Positions 35,231 to 42,841 of a stretch of 64,000 nucleotides of DNA are shown here, piece by piece. The stretch lies in contig NZ_JAGSHT010000006.1 in the NCBI RefSeq assembly GCF_019947135.1, positions 1-64,000 of the forward strand. The letters are read 5' to 3'. Every line of letters starts with the position of its first letter. Position 1 is the first letter of the stretch. The DNA comes from Occultella gossypii. GTDB taxonomy: Bacteria > Actinomycetota > Actinomycetes > Actinomycetales > Beutenbergiaceae. Position numbers and translations under genes: made by a program. The notes beneath the pieces were generated by a model that saw nothing but the letters and a program-made list of their open reading frames with translations, ran no database searches and had not been told where the DNA came from.

Positions 35231-35236
35231 GCTACC
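35222..35236 (-). other. tRNA D-arm-like sequence in the thioredoxin 3' end
   Basis: The minus strand reads GGTAGCTCAGTTGGT, identical to the most conserved part of bacterial tRNA D-arms. No matching GAGC, T-arm or CCA follows, so it is not a functional tRNA gene. It may be a fossil tRNA fragment or coincidence. Confidence 0.4.
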
Positions 35237-35265
35237 GGTCCCGAGCGCCTCAGGCGCTCGGGACC
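35237..35265. terminator. Bidirectional terminator, perfect 13-bp stem
   Basis: GGTCCCGAGCGCC (35237-35249) and GGCGCTCGGGACC (35253-35265) form a perfect stem with a 3-nt loop. The loop is the stop codon of the convergent diacylglycerol kinase gene. It separates it from thioredoxin. Confidence 0.8.
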
Positions 35266-36269
35266 TGGATGCCGATCGCGCGGGGGCGAAGCGTCACCGT
35301 GACGGCGACGACCCGGCCGAACCCGTCGCCATCGAGCTGGATGCTCTGCGGCGGGTCGAACCGTGCCGTCAGCGTGCGGGCCCGGACGTAGGGCAGGACG
35401 CGCAGGTCCGGGGTTGCGCGCAGCACGGCGCGGCCATTCCTGGAGCGATGCAGGATGCCGCCGACACCGAGGCGGGTGGCCACGCGCGTCCACTGCCAGA
35501 ACCCGATGGGGCGGAACAGCACCACATCGAGGAGCCCGTCGTCGGCCTTGGCGTCGGGCAGCAGGACCATGCCCCCGGTGAGGGTGCCACAGTTGCCGAC
35601 GATCACGGTGTGCGCCCGGATGGACTGTTCTCGCTGGCCGTCCACGCGGTAGTGGATCAGAAAGCGCTGGTTGCCCAGGACCGACCTGCTGATCGGGTCC
35701 ACGTACGCGAGCCAACCGATCCGCCGCTTGAGCGCGCTGCTGGTGTCGGTCGCCATGCGCGCGTCCAGCCCGACGCCGGTCATCACAAGGAACGCGTGCG
35801 AGCTCGTGGACCCGTCATCGTGCTCGAGTGAGACCAGCCCCACGTCGATGGGGCGAGTGGCTCCGGTGAACGCGGTGCGGACGGCCGTCTCCGTGTCGCG
35901 CATGAGGCCAAGATTGCGCGCCAGCAGGTTGCCGGTTCCTGCCGGCACGACGGCGATCGGGATGCCAGTCGAATGCAGTTCTTCGGTGACCGCCCGGATC
36001 GTGCCGTCACCGCCCGCGACGATCACGACCGCCGGGTCATGCGCGACCGCCCGTCCCGCGGCCAGTTGCCCGGCATCGTCGATGGTCGTCTCGAGCCACA
36101 CCGTCGGCAGCCACCCGTACTGCTCCTGCGCCGCGGCGACCGCGGTCCGCAGGCGCGCGAGATCGACGTTCGTGGGGTTGACGATCACAACGGCCCGCCG
36201 CGCGGCTGTGGTGGCGCCCTCGTCGGAGACTCGGGGCGCCACGACCGGGTGGGCGTCTCGGCGGCTCAC
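35250..36269 (-). CDS. Diacylglycerol kinase family lipid kinase
   Basis: A 339-residue DAGK/YegS-type lipid kinase. The nucleotide loop is IVAGGDGTIRAVTEEL (GGDGT near 89-93), followed by VPAGTGNLLARNLGL. The second beta-rich domain includes VIVGNCGTLTGGMVLLPDAKADDGLLDVV, and PQSIQLDGDGF closes the site. It probably phosphorylates diacylglycerol or a related lipid. GTG 36269 is 8 nt past the lplA stop. The C-terminal codons lie inside the terminator hairpin. Confidence 0.9.
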   Translation of the reverse strand: MSRRDAHPVVAPRVSDEGATTAARRAVVIVNPTNVDLARLRTAVAAAQEQYGWLPTVWLETTIDDAGQLAAGRAVAHDPAVVIVAGGDGTIRAVTEELHSTGIPIAVVPAGTGNLLARNLGLMRDTETAVRTAFTGATRPIDVGLVSLEHDDGSTSSHAFLVMTGVGLDARMATDTSSALKRRIGWLAYVDPISRSVLGNQRFLIHYRVDGQREQSIRAHTVIVGNCGTLTGGMVLLPDAKADDGLLDVVLFRPIGFWQWTRVATRLGVGGILHRSRNGRAVLRATPDLRVLPYVRARTLTARFDPPQSIQLDGDGFGRVVAVTVTLRPRAIGIQVPSA

Positions 36270-36277
36270 GGCTCTGC

Positions 36278-37327
36278 TCAGGGCACGCGTTCGAGCCACT
36301 GCGCGGTGGCGAACTTCTCCGTCACCAGCTGCTCGGCGCGGGCGAGCTCCTCGGGCTTGAGCAGGCCGTCGACCGTGTCGTACCGGGCGCGGAAGTGGTT
36401 CTTCATCGACTCGATGATCGCGGCCCGGCTCATCCCGGTCTGTCGGCGCATCGGGTCGACCCGCTTGTTGGCGGACTTGGTGCCCTTGTCCGAGAGCTTC
36501 TCCCGTCCGATCCGAAGGACCTGGAGCATCTTGTCCGCGTCGATGTCGTAGGACAGCGTGGCGTGGTGCAGGACGGTGCCGTTGGCGAGCCGCTTCTGGG
36601 CGGCGCCGCCGATCTTCCCGGCCGGTGAGGCGATGTCGTTCAGGGGGACGTAGTGGGCGTCGACGCCCATCTCGGTCAGGGCGCCGAGGGCCCAGTCGTC
36701 CAGGAACGCGTAGGACTGCTCGAAGCTGAGGCCGTCGACGAGGCTGCCGGGCACGTACAGCGAGTACGAGATCGCGTTGCCGGGCTCCATGAACATGGCG
36801 CCGCCGCCGGAGATCCGGCGCACCACCTGGACGCCGAGCTCGTCGGCTGCCTCCATGTCCACCTCGTTGCGCAGGGACTGGAACGAGCCGATCACCACGC
36901 ACGACGAGTCCCACTCCCACAGGCGCAGGGTGGGGCCGCGCCGCTTGGCGGCGACCTCCTCCAGGAGCACCTGGTCCAGGGCGAGGTTCATGATCGGCGG
37001 GAGCGCCCGCGGGTGCACGACCTCGAAGGTGTGGTCGCTCCACCCGGACGCGTGCCCGAGTGCCCGCCGGACGGCGATCGCCACGGACTGCGGCGTGAAC
37101 CCGATCAGGTGCGCGTCCGCGGTCGCTGCCGCGACCAGTTCGGTCATCTGCGTGACCGTGGCGTCCTGGGCCAGACCCGTCAGTGCGGCGTCGATGGCCT
37201 CGAGGGCTTCGTCGGGCTCGAGGAAGAAGTCCCCGCTGATCTCGACCCTGCTCAGCCTGCCCTCGGCGACCTCGACCTCGGCAGCCACCAATTTGCCCTG
37301 CGGAACCTTGTATTCACCTCTGGTCAC
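36278..37327 (-). CDS. lplA: Lipoate-protein ligase A family protein, with N-terminal accessory domain
   Basis: A 349-residue ligase. Residues 1-90 (GEYKVPQGKLVAAEVEVAEGRLSRVEISGDFFLEPDEALEAID) match the small accessory domain that in E. coli LplA is C-terminal. The catalytic domain follows with RRISGGGAMFMEPGNAISYSLYV (lipoate loop) and the adenylate lysine in SPAGKIGGAAQKR. It attaches lipoate to dehydrogenase E2 or GcvH domains. Domain order is swapped relative to E. coli. GTG 37327 follows a -10 box TAGGGT at 6 nt, so it is leaderless. Confidence 0.88.
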   Translation of the reverse strand: MTRGEYKVPQGKLVAAEVEVAEGRLSRVEISGDFFLEPDEALEAIDAALTGLAQDATVTQMTELVAAATADAHLIGFTPQSVAIAVRRALGHASGWSDHTFEVVHPRALPPIMNLALDQVLLEEVAAKRRGPTLRLWEWDSSCVVIGSFQSLRNEVDMEAADELGVQVVRRISGGGAMFMEPGNAISYSLYVPGSLVDGLSFEQSYAFLDDWALGALTEMGVDAHYVPLNDIASPAGKIGGAAQKRLANGTVLHHATLSYDIDADKMLQVLRIGREKLSDKGTKSANKRVDPMRRQTGMSRAAIIESMKNHFRARYDTVDGLLKPEELARAEQLVTEKFATAQWLERVP

Positions 37328-37333
37328 GTACTC

Positions 37334-37339
37334 ACCCTA
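37334..37339 (-). promoter_or_regulatory. -10 element of lplA
   Basis: TAGGGT on the minus strand lies 6 nt before GTG 37327. Confidence 0.5.
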
Positions 37340-37417
37340 AGCGCCGCCCGGCTCCACGGCCTCCTCCTGCGGCTCGCCACCACCGACCGACTGAGCGCTC
37401 GTGACCAGCGGATCGTC

Positions 37418-37449
37418 CGCCGTCGCCCGGCGGCCCTGCGGCGACGGCG
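37418..37449 (-). terminator. Terminator after cimA
   Basis: CGCCGTCGCC and GGCGACGGCG form a 10-bp stem just beyond the cimA stop. There is no T run, as is common for actinobacterial terminators. Confidence 0.55.
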
Positions 37450-37457
37450 CCCGCCGG

Positions 37458-39065
37458 TCAGAGCGGGACCACCTCGTGGCGGATCAGTCCGTAGACGAGC
37501 GAGTCGACCAGCGCCTCCCAGGACGCCTCAAGAATGTTCGGGCCGACCCCGACGGTGCTCCAGGAGTCCTGGCCGTCGGTCATCTCCAGCAGAACGCGGG
37601 TGACGGCGTCGGTGCCGTGGGAGGAGTCCAGCAGCCGGACCTTGTAGTCGATGAGTTCGAAGTCCTCGATCGCCGGGTAGGCCGTCACCAGGGACTGCCG
37701 CAGGGCCGCGTCCAGGGCGTTCACGGGGCCGTTACCCTCGCCGGTGGACACCACCCGGACGTCGCCGGTGTGCAGCTTCACGGTGGCCTCGGCGTTGACC
37801 TCGCCGGTCTGTTGGGTGTGCTCCACGATCGCACGCCAGGACTCGGTACGGAAGAAGGCAGGGCGGGTCCCTGCGATCTCCTCGCGCAGGAGGAGCTCGA
37901 AGGAGGCGTCCGCGGCGTCGAACGTGTACCCGTTCGCCTCGGCGTCCTTGACCCGCTCGGTGACCCGGCCGAGCAGGTCGCTCTGGCCGCTGAGGTCGAA
38001 GCCGAGTTCACGGCCCTTCAGCTCGATACTGGCCCGGCCGGCCATGTCCGAGACGAGCATGCGCATATCGTTGCCGACCTTGCGCGGGTCGATGTGCTGG
38101 TACAGGTCCGGGTCCACGCGGATGGCGCTCGCATGCAGACCCGCCTTGTGCGCGAACGCGCTGGCCCCGATGTAGGGCTGCCGGGCGAACGGGGCGATGT
38201 TGGTGATCTCGCTGACCGCGTGCGCGATCCGGGTGACCTCGGCCAGGCCAGCGCCGCCGAGCACGGGGATCTCCAACTTCAGCTCGAGGTTCGCGACCAC
38301 GGCGAGCAGGTCGGCGTTCCCGGTGCGTTCGCCGTAGCCGTTCACGGTGCCCTGCACATGGTGAGCACCGGCGATGACGGCGGCCATCGAGTTCGCGACG
38401 GCGCAGCCGGAGTCGTTGTGGGCGTGGATGCCCAGGCGGCCGTCGGTGCGCTCGCGCACCGAGGAGACGATGTCGAACACCCAGTCCGGCAGCATGCCGC
38501 CGTTCGTGTCGCAGAGGGCGACGACGTCCGCCCCGGCCTCGAACGCCGTCGTCACCGCGCGCAGTGCGTAGTCGGGATCGAACCGGTACCCGTCGAAGAA
38601 GTGCTCGGCGTCCACGATCACCCGGCGGCCGGCGTCGGTCAGGTACGCGACGGTGTCAGCGATCATGGCGAGGTTCTCCTCGCCGTCGGTGCGCAGGGCG
38701 CGCTCGACGTGCCGGATGTCGCTCTTCGCGACGAGCGTGATCGTCGGCGCCGCGGAGTCGAGCAACGCCCGCACCTGGGTGTCGGTGTGCGCCCGGCCGC
38801 CGGCCTTGCGGGTCGAGCCGAACGCCGCGAGCTCGGCGTTGGAGAACGTCAGGTCCTTCTCCGCGCGGGCGAAGAACTCCGTGTCCTTCGGGATCGCACC
38901 CGGCCAGCCGCCCTCGATGAACGTCACCCCTAGCTCGTCCAGGAGTGGGGCGATGGCGAGCTTGTCCGCGACGGAGAGGTTCATCCCCTCCTGCTGGGCG
39001 CCATCGCGCAAGGTGGTGTCATAGACGTGCACATCGGCTACGTCGGGCTTCGATGCGGTACTCAT
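37458..39065 (-). CDS. cimA: Citramalate synthase
   Basis: A 535-residue DRE-TIM metallolyase of the citramalate/isopropylmalate synthase family. It has the signature VYDTTLRDGAQQEGMNLS, the metal histidines in LGIHAHNDSG, GTVNGYGERTGNADL, and a C-terminal regulatory domain (about 400-535). It fits CimA rather than LeuA in length and in the YDTTLRDGAQQEG start. The enzyme joins pyruvate and acetyl-CoA to (R)-citramalate, the threonine-independent entry to isoleucine; leuB in this window could serve a later step. ATG 39065. It is preceded by a leader ORF and terminator, so expression should follow Ile/Val/Leu charging. Confidence 0.92.
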   Translation of the reverse strand: MSTASKPDVADVHVYDTTLRDGAQQEGMNLSVADKLAIAPLLDELGVTFIEGGWPGAIPKDTEFFARAEKDLTFSNAELAAFGSTRKAGGRAHTDTQVRALLDSAAPTITLVAKSDIRHVERALRTDGEENLAMIADTVAYLTDAGRRVIVDAEHFFDGYRFDPDYALRAVTTAFEAGADVVALCDTNGGMLPDWVFDIVSSVRERTDGRLGIHAHNDSGCAVANSMAAVIAGAHHVQGTVNGYGERTGNADLLAVVANLELKLEIPVLGGAGLAEVTRIAHAVSEITNIAPFARQPYIGASAFAHKAGLHASAIRVDPDLYQHIDPRKVGNDMRMLVSDMAGRASIELKGRELGFDLSGQSDLLGRVTERVKDAEANGYTFDAADASFELLLREEIAGTRPAFFRTESWRAIVEHTQQTGEVNAEATVKLHTGDVRVVSTGEGNGPVNALDAALRQSLVTAYPAIEDFELIDYKVRLLDSSHGTDAVTRVLLEMTDGQDSWSTVGVGPNILEASWEALVDSLVYGLIRHEVVPL

Positions 39066-39190
39066 GATCGTCAGCTTCCGGGTGGTACGGGTTCTGCTGT
39101 TCTCCTCATCCTCCTCGCTCGGAGCGGGGTGCTGCCCGCGCGGATCGGATGTTCCTGCTGCCATCGGCGTCACCGGATGGTTGGCCCCGG

Positions 39191-39223
39191 CAACAAAAAG
39201 ACCCCCCGGGGTGCGGGAGGTCT
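39191..39223 (-). terminator. Attenuator terminator of cimA
   Basis: AGACCTCCC pairs with GGGGGGTCT (one G-U) around a 7-nt loop and is followed by CTTTTTGTTG, a textbook intrinsic terminator 126 nt before the cimA start. Confidence 0.88.
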
Positions 39224-39250
39224 GCGCGTTCGCCGAGGCGGCGAACGCGC
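39224..39250 (-). promoter_or_regulatory. Perfect 12-bp hairpin in the cimA leader
   Basis: GCGCGTTCGCCG and CGGCGAACGCGC pair around a 3-nt loop. The 5' arm begins at the last base of the leader stop codon and the 3' arm abuts the terminator, so ribosome position can decide folding. Confidence 0.75.
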
Positions 39251-39282
39251 TAATCGATAATCAGGACGCTGGTGGGCATCAT
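39250..39282 (-). CDS. cimA leader peptide (Val-Leu-Ile-Ile)
   Basis: The frame encodes MMPTSVLIID and stops with TAG immediately before the hairpin. Four consecutive branched-chain codons (GTC CTG ATT ATC) end one codon before the stop, as in classical ilv attenuators. A GAG 3 nt upstream is a weak ribosome site. Stalling at Ile codons would block the 12-bp hairpin and allow read-through; the antitermination fold itself is inferred. Confidence 0.8.
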   Translation of the reverse strand: MMPTSVLIID

Positions 39283-39366
39283 TCGCTCATGATGTCACAT
39301 CCATGCGGCGTGAGCGCACACGGGCCGCGCTGGCGCCGCGCGGCCGGCGATGTCCGTCCGAGGTCC

Positions 39367-39372
39367 TAACCT
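39367..39372 (+). promoter_or_regulatory. -10 element for leaderless gene at 39379
   Basis: TAACCT lies 6 nt before GTG 39379. Confidence 0.5.
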
Positions 39373-39378
39373 CAGGGG

Positions 39379-41049
39379 GTGGAGATCCTGGTCGCGTCCG
39401 AGGCGGGGACGCTGCACGCGCTCGCCCTGGACGACGATCTCGCGCCGACCCGCACGCAACGGCTCGATCGGTCGGAGTTCGCCGCCTTCGCCGCGTCGGT
39501 CGAGCCCGGGCAGCCCCGCTGGGTCTGGGCGGACACGGCGGCCCTGTATCCCGAGCTTCTCCGCGGCGGCGTCCCGGTGCAGCGCTGCCTGGACCTACGC
39601 CTGTGCCACGTGATCCTGCGCCATGCGGCACCGGGTTCGTTCGAGGGCGACGACCTCTGGGACTCGCCGGTACTGGCCGAGGCCGACCCGACGCCGTCGC
39701 TGCTCGATGACCTCGAGGACATGGCCCGGCTCGGCGACGTGGGTCCCGAGGAACTGCTCGCCGAACGGATCCGACAGCGGGACGCACTCGGGGCCGTGGC
39801 AGACCCGGGCCGGGTGCGATTCCTGCTGGCTGCCGAGTCCGCCGGCGCCCTGATCGCCGCGGAGATCGCGCATGACGGGCTGCCGTGGGATCTGGAGGCC
39901 CACGATCGGATCCTGACCGACGTGCTCGGGCCGCGGCCCCGGCCCGGGATGCGGCCGAAACGGCTCGAGGAGCTGGCCGGAATCATCCAGGAGCGTCTGT
40001 CCGCGCCCCGGTTGAACCCGGACTCGCCGGTGGACCTGCTGCGCACCCTGCGCCGGGCCGGTCTCGACGTGAAGAGCACCAGCAAATGGGAACTGCGCGA
40101 GCTCGAGCATCCCGTGGTGGAGCCGCTCCTGGAGTACAAGCGCCTGGCCCGTCTCCTGAGCGCGAACGGCTGGACCTGGATGGACTCCTGGGTGCGCCCG
40201 GGCACAGAGGATCGGCGCGGCCGGTTCTTTCCCGACTACGTCCCCGGCGGGGTGGTCACCGGCCGCTGGGCCACGAGCGGTGGCGGTGCCCTGCAACTTC
40301 CGAAGCAGATCCGGTCGGCGGTCCGCGCCGATCCGGGTTGGAAGCTCGTGGTCGCCGATGTCGCCCAGATCGAGCCACGGGTGCTCGCGGCGATGTCGCG
40401 GGACGAGGCCCTGGCCGCGGCCAGCCGCGGTACGGACCTCTATCAGGGCCTCGTGGACGCCGGGATCGTGGACACCCGCGCCCACGCGAAGGTGGCGATG
40501 CTCGGCGCCCTCTACGGAGCCACCACCGGTGAGGCCGGGCACCTCATGCCCCGGCTGCTGCGCGCCTACCCGCGAGCGACCGGTCTCGTCGAGGACGCGG
40601 CCCGAACCGGCGAGCGCGGCGGGGTGGTCCGCACCTGGCTCGGCCGGACCTCACCGCCACCGTCGGCGACGTGGCGCGAGGTCCAGGGCGTGGCGACCCA
40701 GCCGGACGCCGGGGAGACCGCCGAGCGGCGCGCCCGCCAGCAGGCTCGCGACTGGGGCAGGTTCACCCGGAACTTCGTGGTGCAGGGCACGGCGGCCGAG
40801 TGGGCGCTGGTCTGGATGGCGGAGATCCGGCGCCGGCTGACGGCGATGACGAACGGCGCGGATCGTCCGCACCTGGTCTACTTCCTGCACGACGAGGTGA
40901 TCGTGCACTCCCCCGCCCACCTGGCCGACGACGTCGCAGCGGCGATCCGTGACGCTTCGGCGGAAGCCGGCCGGCTCCTGTTCACGGGGTTCGGCGTGGA
41001 GTTCCCGTTGGACGTGGCGATCGTGGAGCACTACGGCGAGGCCGAGTGA
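39379..41049 (+). CDS. Compact family A DNA polymerase (3'-5' exonuclease-like N-terminus)
   Basis: A 556-residue stand-alone PolA-like protein, much shorter than DNA polymerase I (about 900). Motif A is VVADVAQIEPRVLA, motif B is HAKVAMLGALYGATTG, and motif C is YFLHDEVIVHS (HDE). The N-terminal 190 residues are an exonuclease-like domain without all acidic residues, so proofreading is doubtful. Actinobacteria carry this extra enzyme besides PolA; a role in repair synthesis is inference. Leaderless GTG 39379. Confidence 0.9.
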   Translation: MEILVASEAGTLHALALDDDLAPTRTQRLDRSEFAAFAASVEPGQPRWVWADTAALYPELLRGGVPVQRCLDLRLCHVILRHAAPGSFEGDDLWDSPVLAEADPTPSLLDDLEDMARLGDVGPEELLAERIRQRDALGAVADPGRVRFLLAAESAGALIAAEIAHDGLPWDLEAHDRILTDVLGPRPRPGMRPKRLEELAGIIQERLSAPRLNPDSPVDLLRTLRRAGLDVKSTSKWELRELEHPVVEPLLEYKRLARLLSANGWTWMDSWVRPGTEDRRGRFFPDYVPGGVVTGRWATSGGGALQLPKQIRSAVRADPGWKLVVADVAQIEPRVLAAMSRDEALAAASRGTDLYQGLVDAGIVDTRAHAKVAMLGALYGATTGEAGHLMPRLLRAYPRATGLVEDAARTGERGGVVRTWLGRTSPPPSATWREVQGVATQPDAGETAERRARQQARDWGRFTRNFVVQGTAAEWALVWMAEIRRRLTAMTNGADRPHLVYFLHDEVIVHSPAHLADDVAAAIRDASAEAGRLLFTGFGVEFPLDVAIVEHYGEAE

Positions 41050-41056
41050 GGGCCGG

Positions 41057-42103
41057 TCACGGCAGCTCGACCTCCAGGATGACCCAGGTCCCGTCGAGGA
41101 ACTGGGTCGTCACGACGATGCCGATGTGGACCGCACTCGGCGCCGACGCGACAGTGCCGTCCGCGTGGGTGATCGTCCGTCCACCCTCCACCACGTCGAT
41201 GGTGACCCGGTAGGTGTCGTCGACGTGTTCCACATCCGCGCCCGCGGTCTCGACGCTGGGGGTGCCACCGGCGAGCGTCGATCCCTGCGTGACCAGGTCG
41301 TTCACGCTCGCGATCGCGCCCGTGCAGAACGTACAGTCCGGTCCGCTGATCGCCTCGAGCCCGGCCGCGTCACGAGAGGCGTGTGCGTCGGAGTAGGTCA
41401 GGAAGAAGTTGGCGGCGGCAGCCACCGCGCCGGCCCGACCGGGATCGCTCAGGTCCGCCGGTGGCTCGGCCATCGGCGCCACGAACGGCCCCGACCCGAA
41501 GCTCACGCCGTCGACCTGCCACCCTTCGGCACCCCACACGATCGAGACCCAGAGCTCGGGGTAGCGGCCGTTCGCTTGCTCGACCTGACTCCCGTCATCC
41601 GCGATCCGGATGCTTGGCGACTCCATGACATCCAACTGCACGATGTAGCGCCCCTCCGCGCCGTCCGGGCCGGCGGTGAGCGAGTGCAGGACCTCGAAGC
41701 CGCCGCCGGAGTTCCTGCCACCCTCGGCGTGCAGCGCGGCCGCGCCGTCGGCGATCTGCGCGCAGACGACACAGTCCTCGGTCCCCAGCGCCTCCCACTC
41801 GTCCAGGTCACCCGAGGTGAACAGGTACGGGAAGAGGCTGATGAAGTAGGAGGCTGCCGCGACGGCACCCTCCGGCCCGGGGTCGTCCATCGCGGCCGGG
41901 CGGACCGGGGGCGCAACACCTTCGAGGGTGTTCTTCTGCCGGTCCTCGGCCTGAGCGACGGTGGTGGCATCGCCACTCTCGGAGTCGGTCGGCCGCTGAC
42001 TTCCAGACGGTGAGCCGTCGCATCCCGGGACCAGGACAAGCGCGGCAAGGGCCACCACGGAGGCGACCGAACGGTGGATCCGAGCACTCGAGTTCGATGG
42101 CAT
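41057..42103 (-). CDS. Lipoprotein with two DUF6318 domains
   Basis: A 348-residue secreted protein. The signal peptide ends in LVPGC (lipobox-like, cysteine near 28). Two DUF6318 copies follow, about 65-210 and 215-348. Each opens with P...D..G.GAVAAA(S/N)FF/YF and contains a CxxC pair (EDCVVCAQ and PDCTFCTG). The single-domain paralogue is at 43651-44262. DUF6318 has no known function, and the CxxC may be structural or redox-active. ATG 42103 follows TACCGT at 6 nt, and a DnaA-box-like element lies 42 bp upstream. Confidence 0.8.
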   Translation of the reverse strand: MPSNSSARIHRSVASVVALAALVLVPGCDGSPSGSQRPTDSESGDATTVAQAEDRQKNTLEGVAPPVRPAAMDDPGPEGAVAAASYFISLFPYLFTSGDLDEWEALGTEDCVVCAQIADGAAALHAEGGRNSGGGFEVLHSLTAGPDGAEGRYIVQLDVMESPSIRIADDGSQVEQANGRYPELWVSIVWGAEGWQVDGVSFGSGPFVAPMAEPPADLSDPGRAGAVAAAANFFLTYSDAHASRDAAGLEAISGPDCTFCTGAIASVNDLVTQGSTLAGGTPSVETAGADVEHVDDTYRVTIDVVEGGRTITHADGTVASAPSAVHIGIVVTTQFLDGTWVILEVELP

Positions 42104-42109
42104 GCTCGG

Positions 42110-42115
42110 ACGGTA
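42110..42115 (-). promoter_or_regulatory. -10 element, leaderless, of the double DUF6318 gene
   Basis: TACCGT lies 6 nt before ATG 42103; the paralogue at 44262 has TACGGT in the same place. Confidence 0.55.
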
Positions 42116-42144
42116 GTGAGGCCGTCGCCGACGCGTGCGGAGGC

Positions 42145-42153
42145 TGTGGATAA
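42145..42153 (-). promoter_or_regulatory. TTATCCACA element, copy 1
   Basis: A perfect DnaA-box-like 9-mer inside the 11-mer CTGTGGATAAC (plus strand), 42-50 bp before the ATG of the double DUF6318 gene. Copy 2 lies at the same distance from the paralogue. A shared regulator site is the likely reading. Confidence 0.5.
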
Positions 42154-42275
42154 CTGACCCTCACACAGGTGCGCGTCGGCGCTCTACCGCCTCCGCACCG
42201 GCGACCTGGTCACGCACGACGACCTGCCGGGGCGCGAGGCGGTCGAGGCGCCACTGACCTGAGCAGGGCTCAGCC

Positions 42276-42779
42276 TCAGGCCCGTACGACCCGGATCGTG
42301 GGTGGCGTGGCGAGGGTCTGGCCGACCACGCAATAGCGTTCGGTCGCCCTGGCCAGCCGCTCCAGTGCGGTGTCGTCCGCATCGGTGGTGAGGCTGATGG
42401 TCACGACGATGTCCTGCACCCCGACCGGTGCCTCCCGGTCGATCCCGAGAGTTCCGCGGGCATCCCACCATCCCTCGGCGGCCAACCGGGCCGACGAAGC
42501 GTCGACGCCCATCGCGGTGGCGACGGCTCGAAGGGTGACGCCTGCGCAGGCGAGCAGAGCCTCCAGGAGCAGGTCGGCGGAACATGCGTCCGCACCGGTA
42601 CCACCAGCGGCTCGATGCAGGCCGGCGCGGATCGGACCGGCGTACCCGTCGATCGTCGCGGTGACGGCCTGGTCGCGGTAGTCGCCACCCGCCGAAGTCG
42701 GAACCCGCGCGGTCTCCGGTGCGGACCGGTACTGCTCCTTGAGCGGTGCCTGTGCAGCCCTCAAACTGGTGGCGTCCAT
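42276..42779 (-). CDS. OsmC family protein
   Basis: A 167-residue OsmC/Ohr-fold protein. Candidate redox cysteines are C78 (LLACAGVT) and C150 (ERYCVVGQTL), the usual pair for peroxide reduction by this family. It is a YhfA/OsmC-like type; the physiological peroxide is unknown. ATG 42779. The gene sits between two DUF6318-related genes without sharing their features. Confidence 0.88.
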   Translation of the reverse strand: MDATSLRAAQAPLKEQYRSAPETARVPTSAGGDYRDQAVTATIDGYAGPIRAGLHRAAGGTGADACSADLLLEALLACAGVTLRAVATAMGVDASSARLAAEGWWDARGTLGIDREAPVGVQDIVVTISLTTDADDTALERLARATERYCVVGQTLATPPTIRVVRA

Positions 42780-42841
42780 GGCCCACGGTACCGCCGCCCG
42801 CGGTTCGGCAGAGTGGCCGTACTCGACCCGAGGCAGCGCGG

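Noticed and set aside
35212-35265. A functional tRNA gene on the minus strand
   Set aside because: Only the D-arm word is present; there is no GAGC partner, no T-arm and no acceptor stem.
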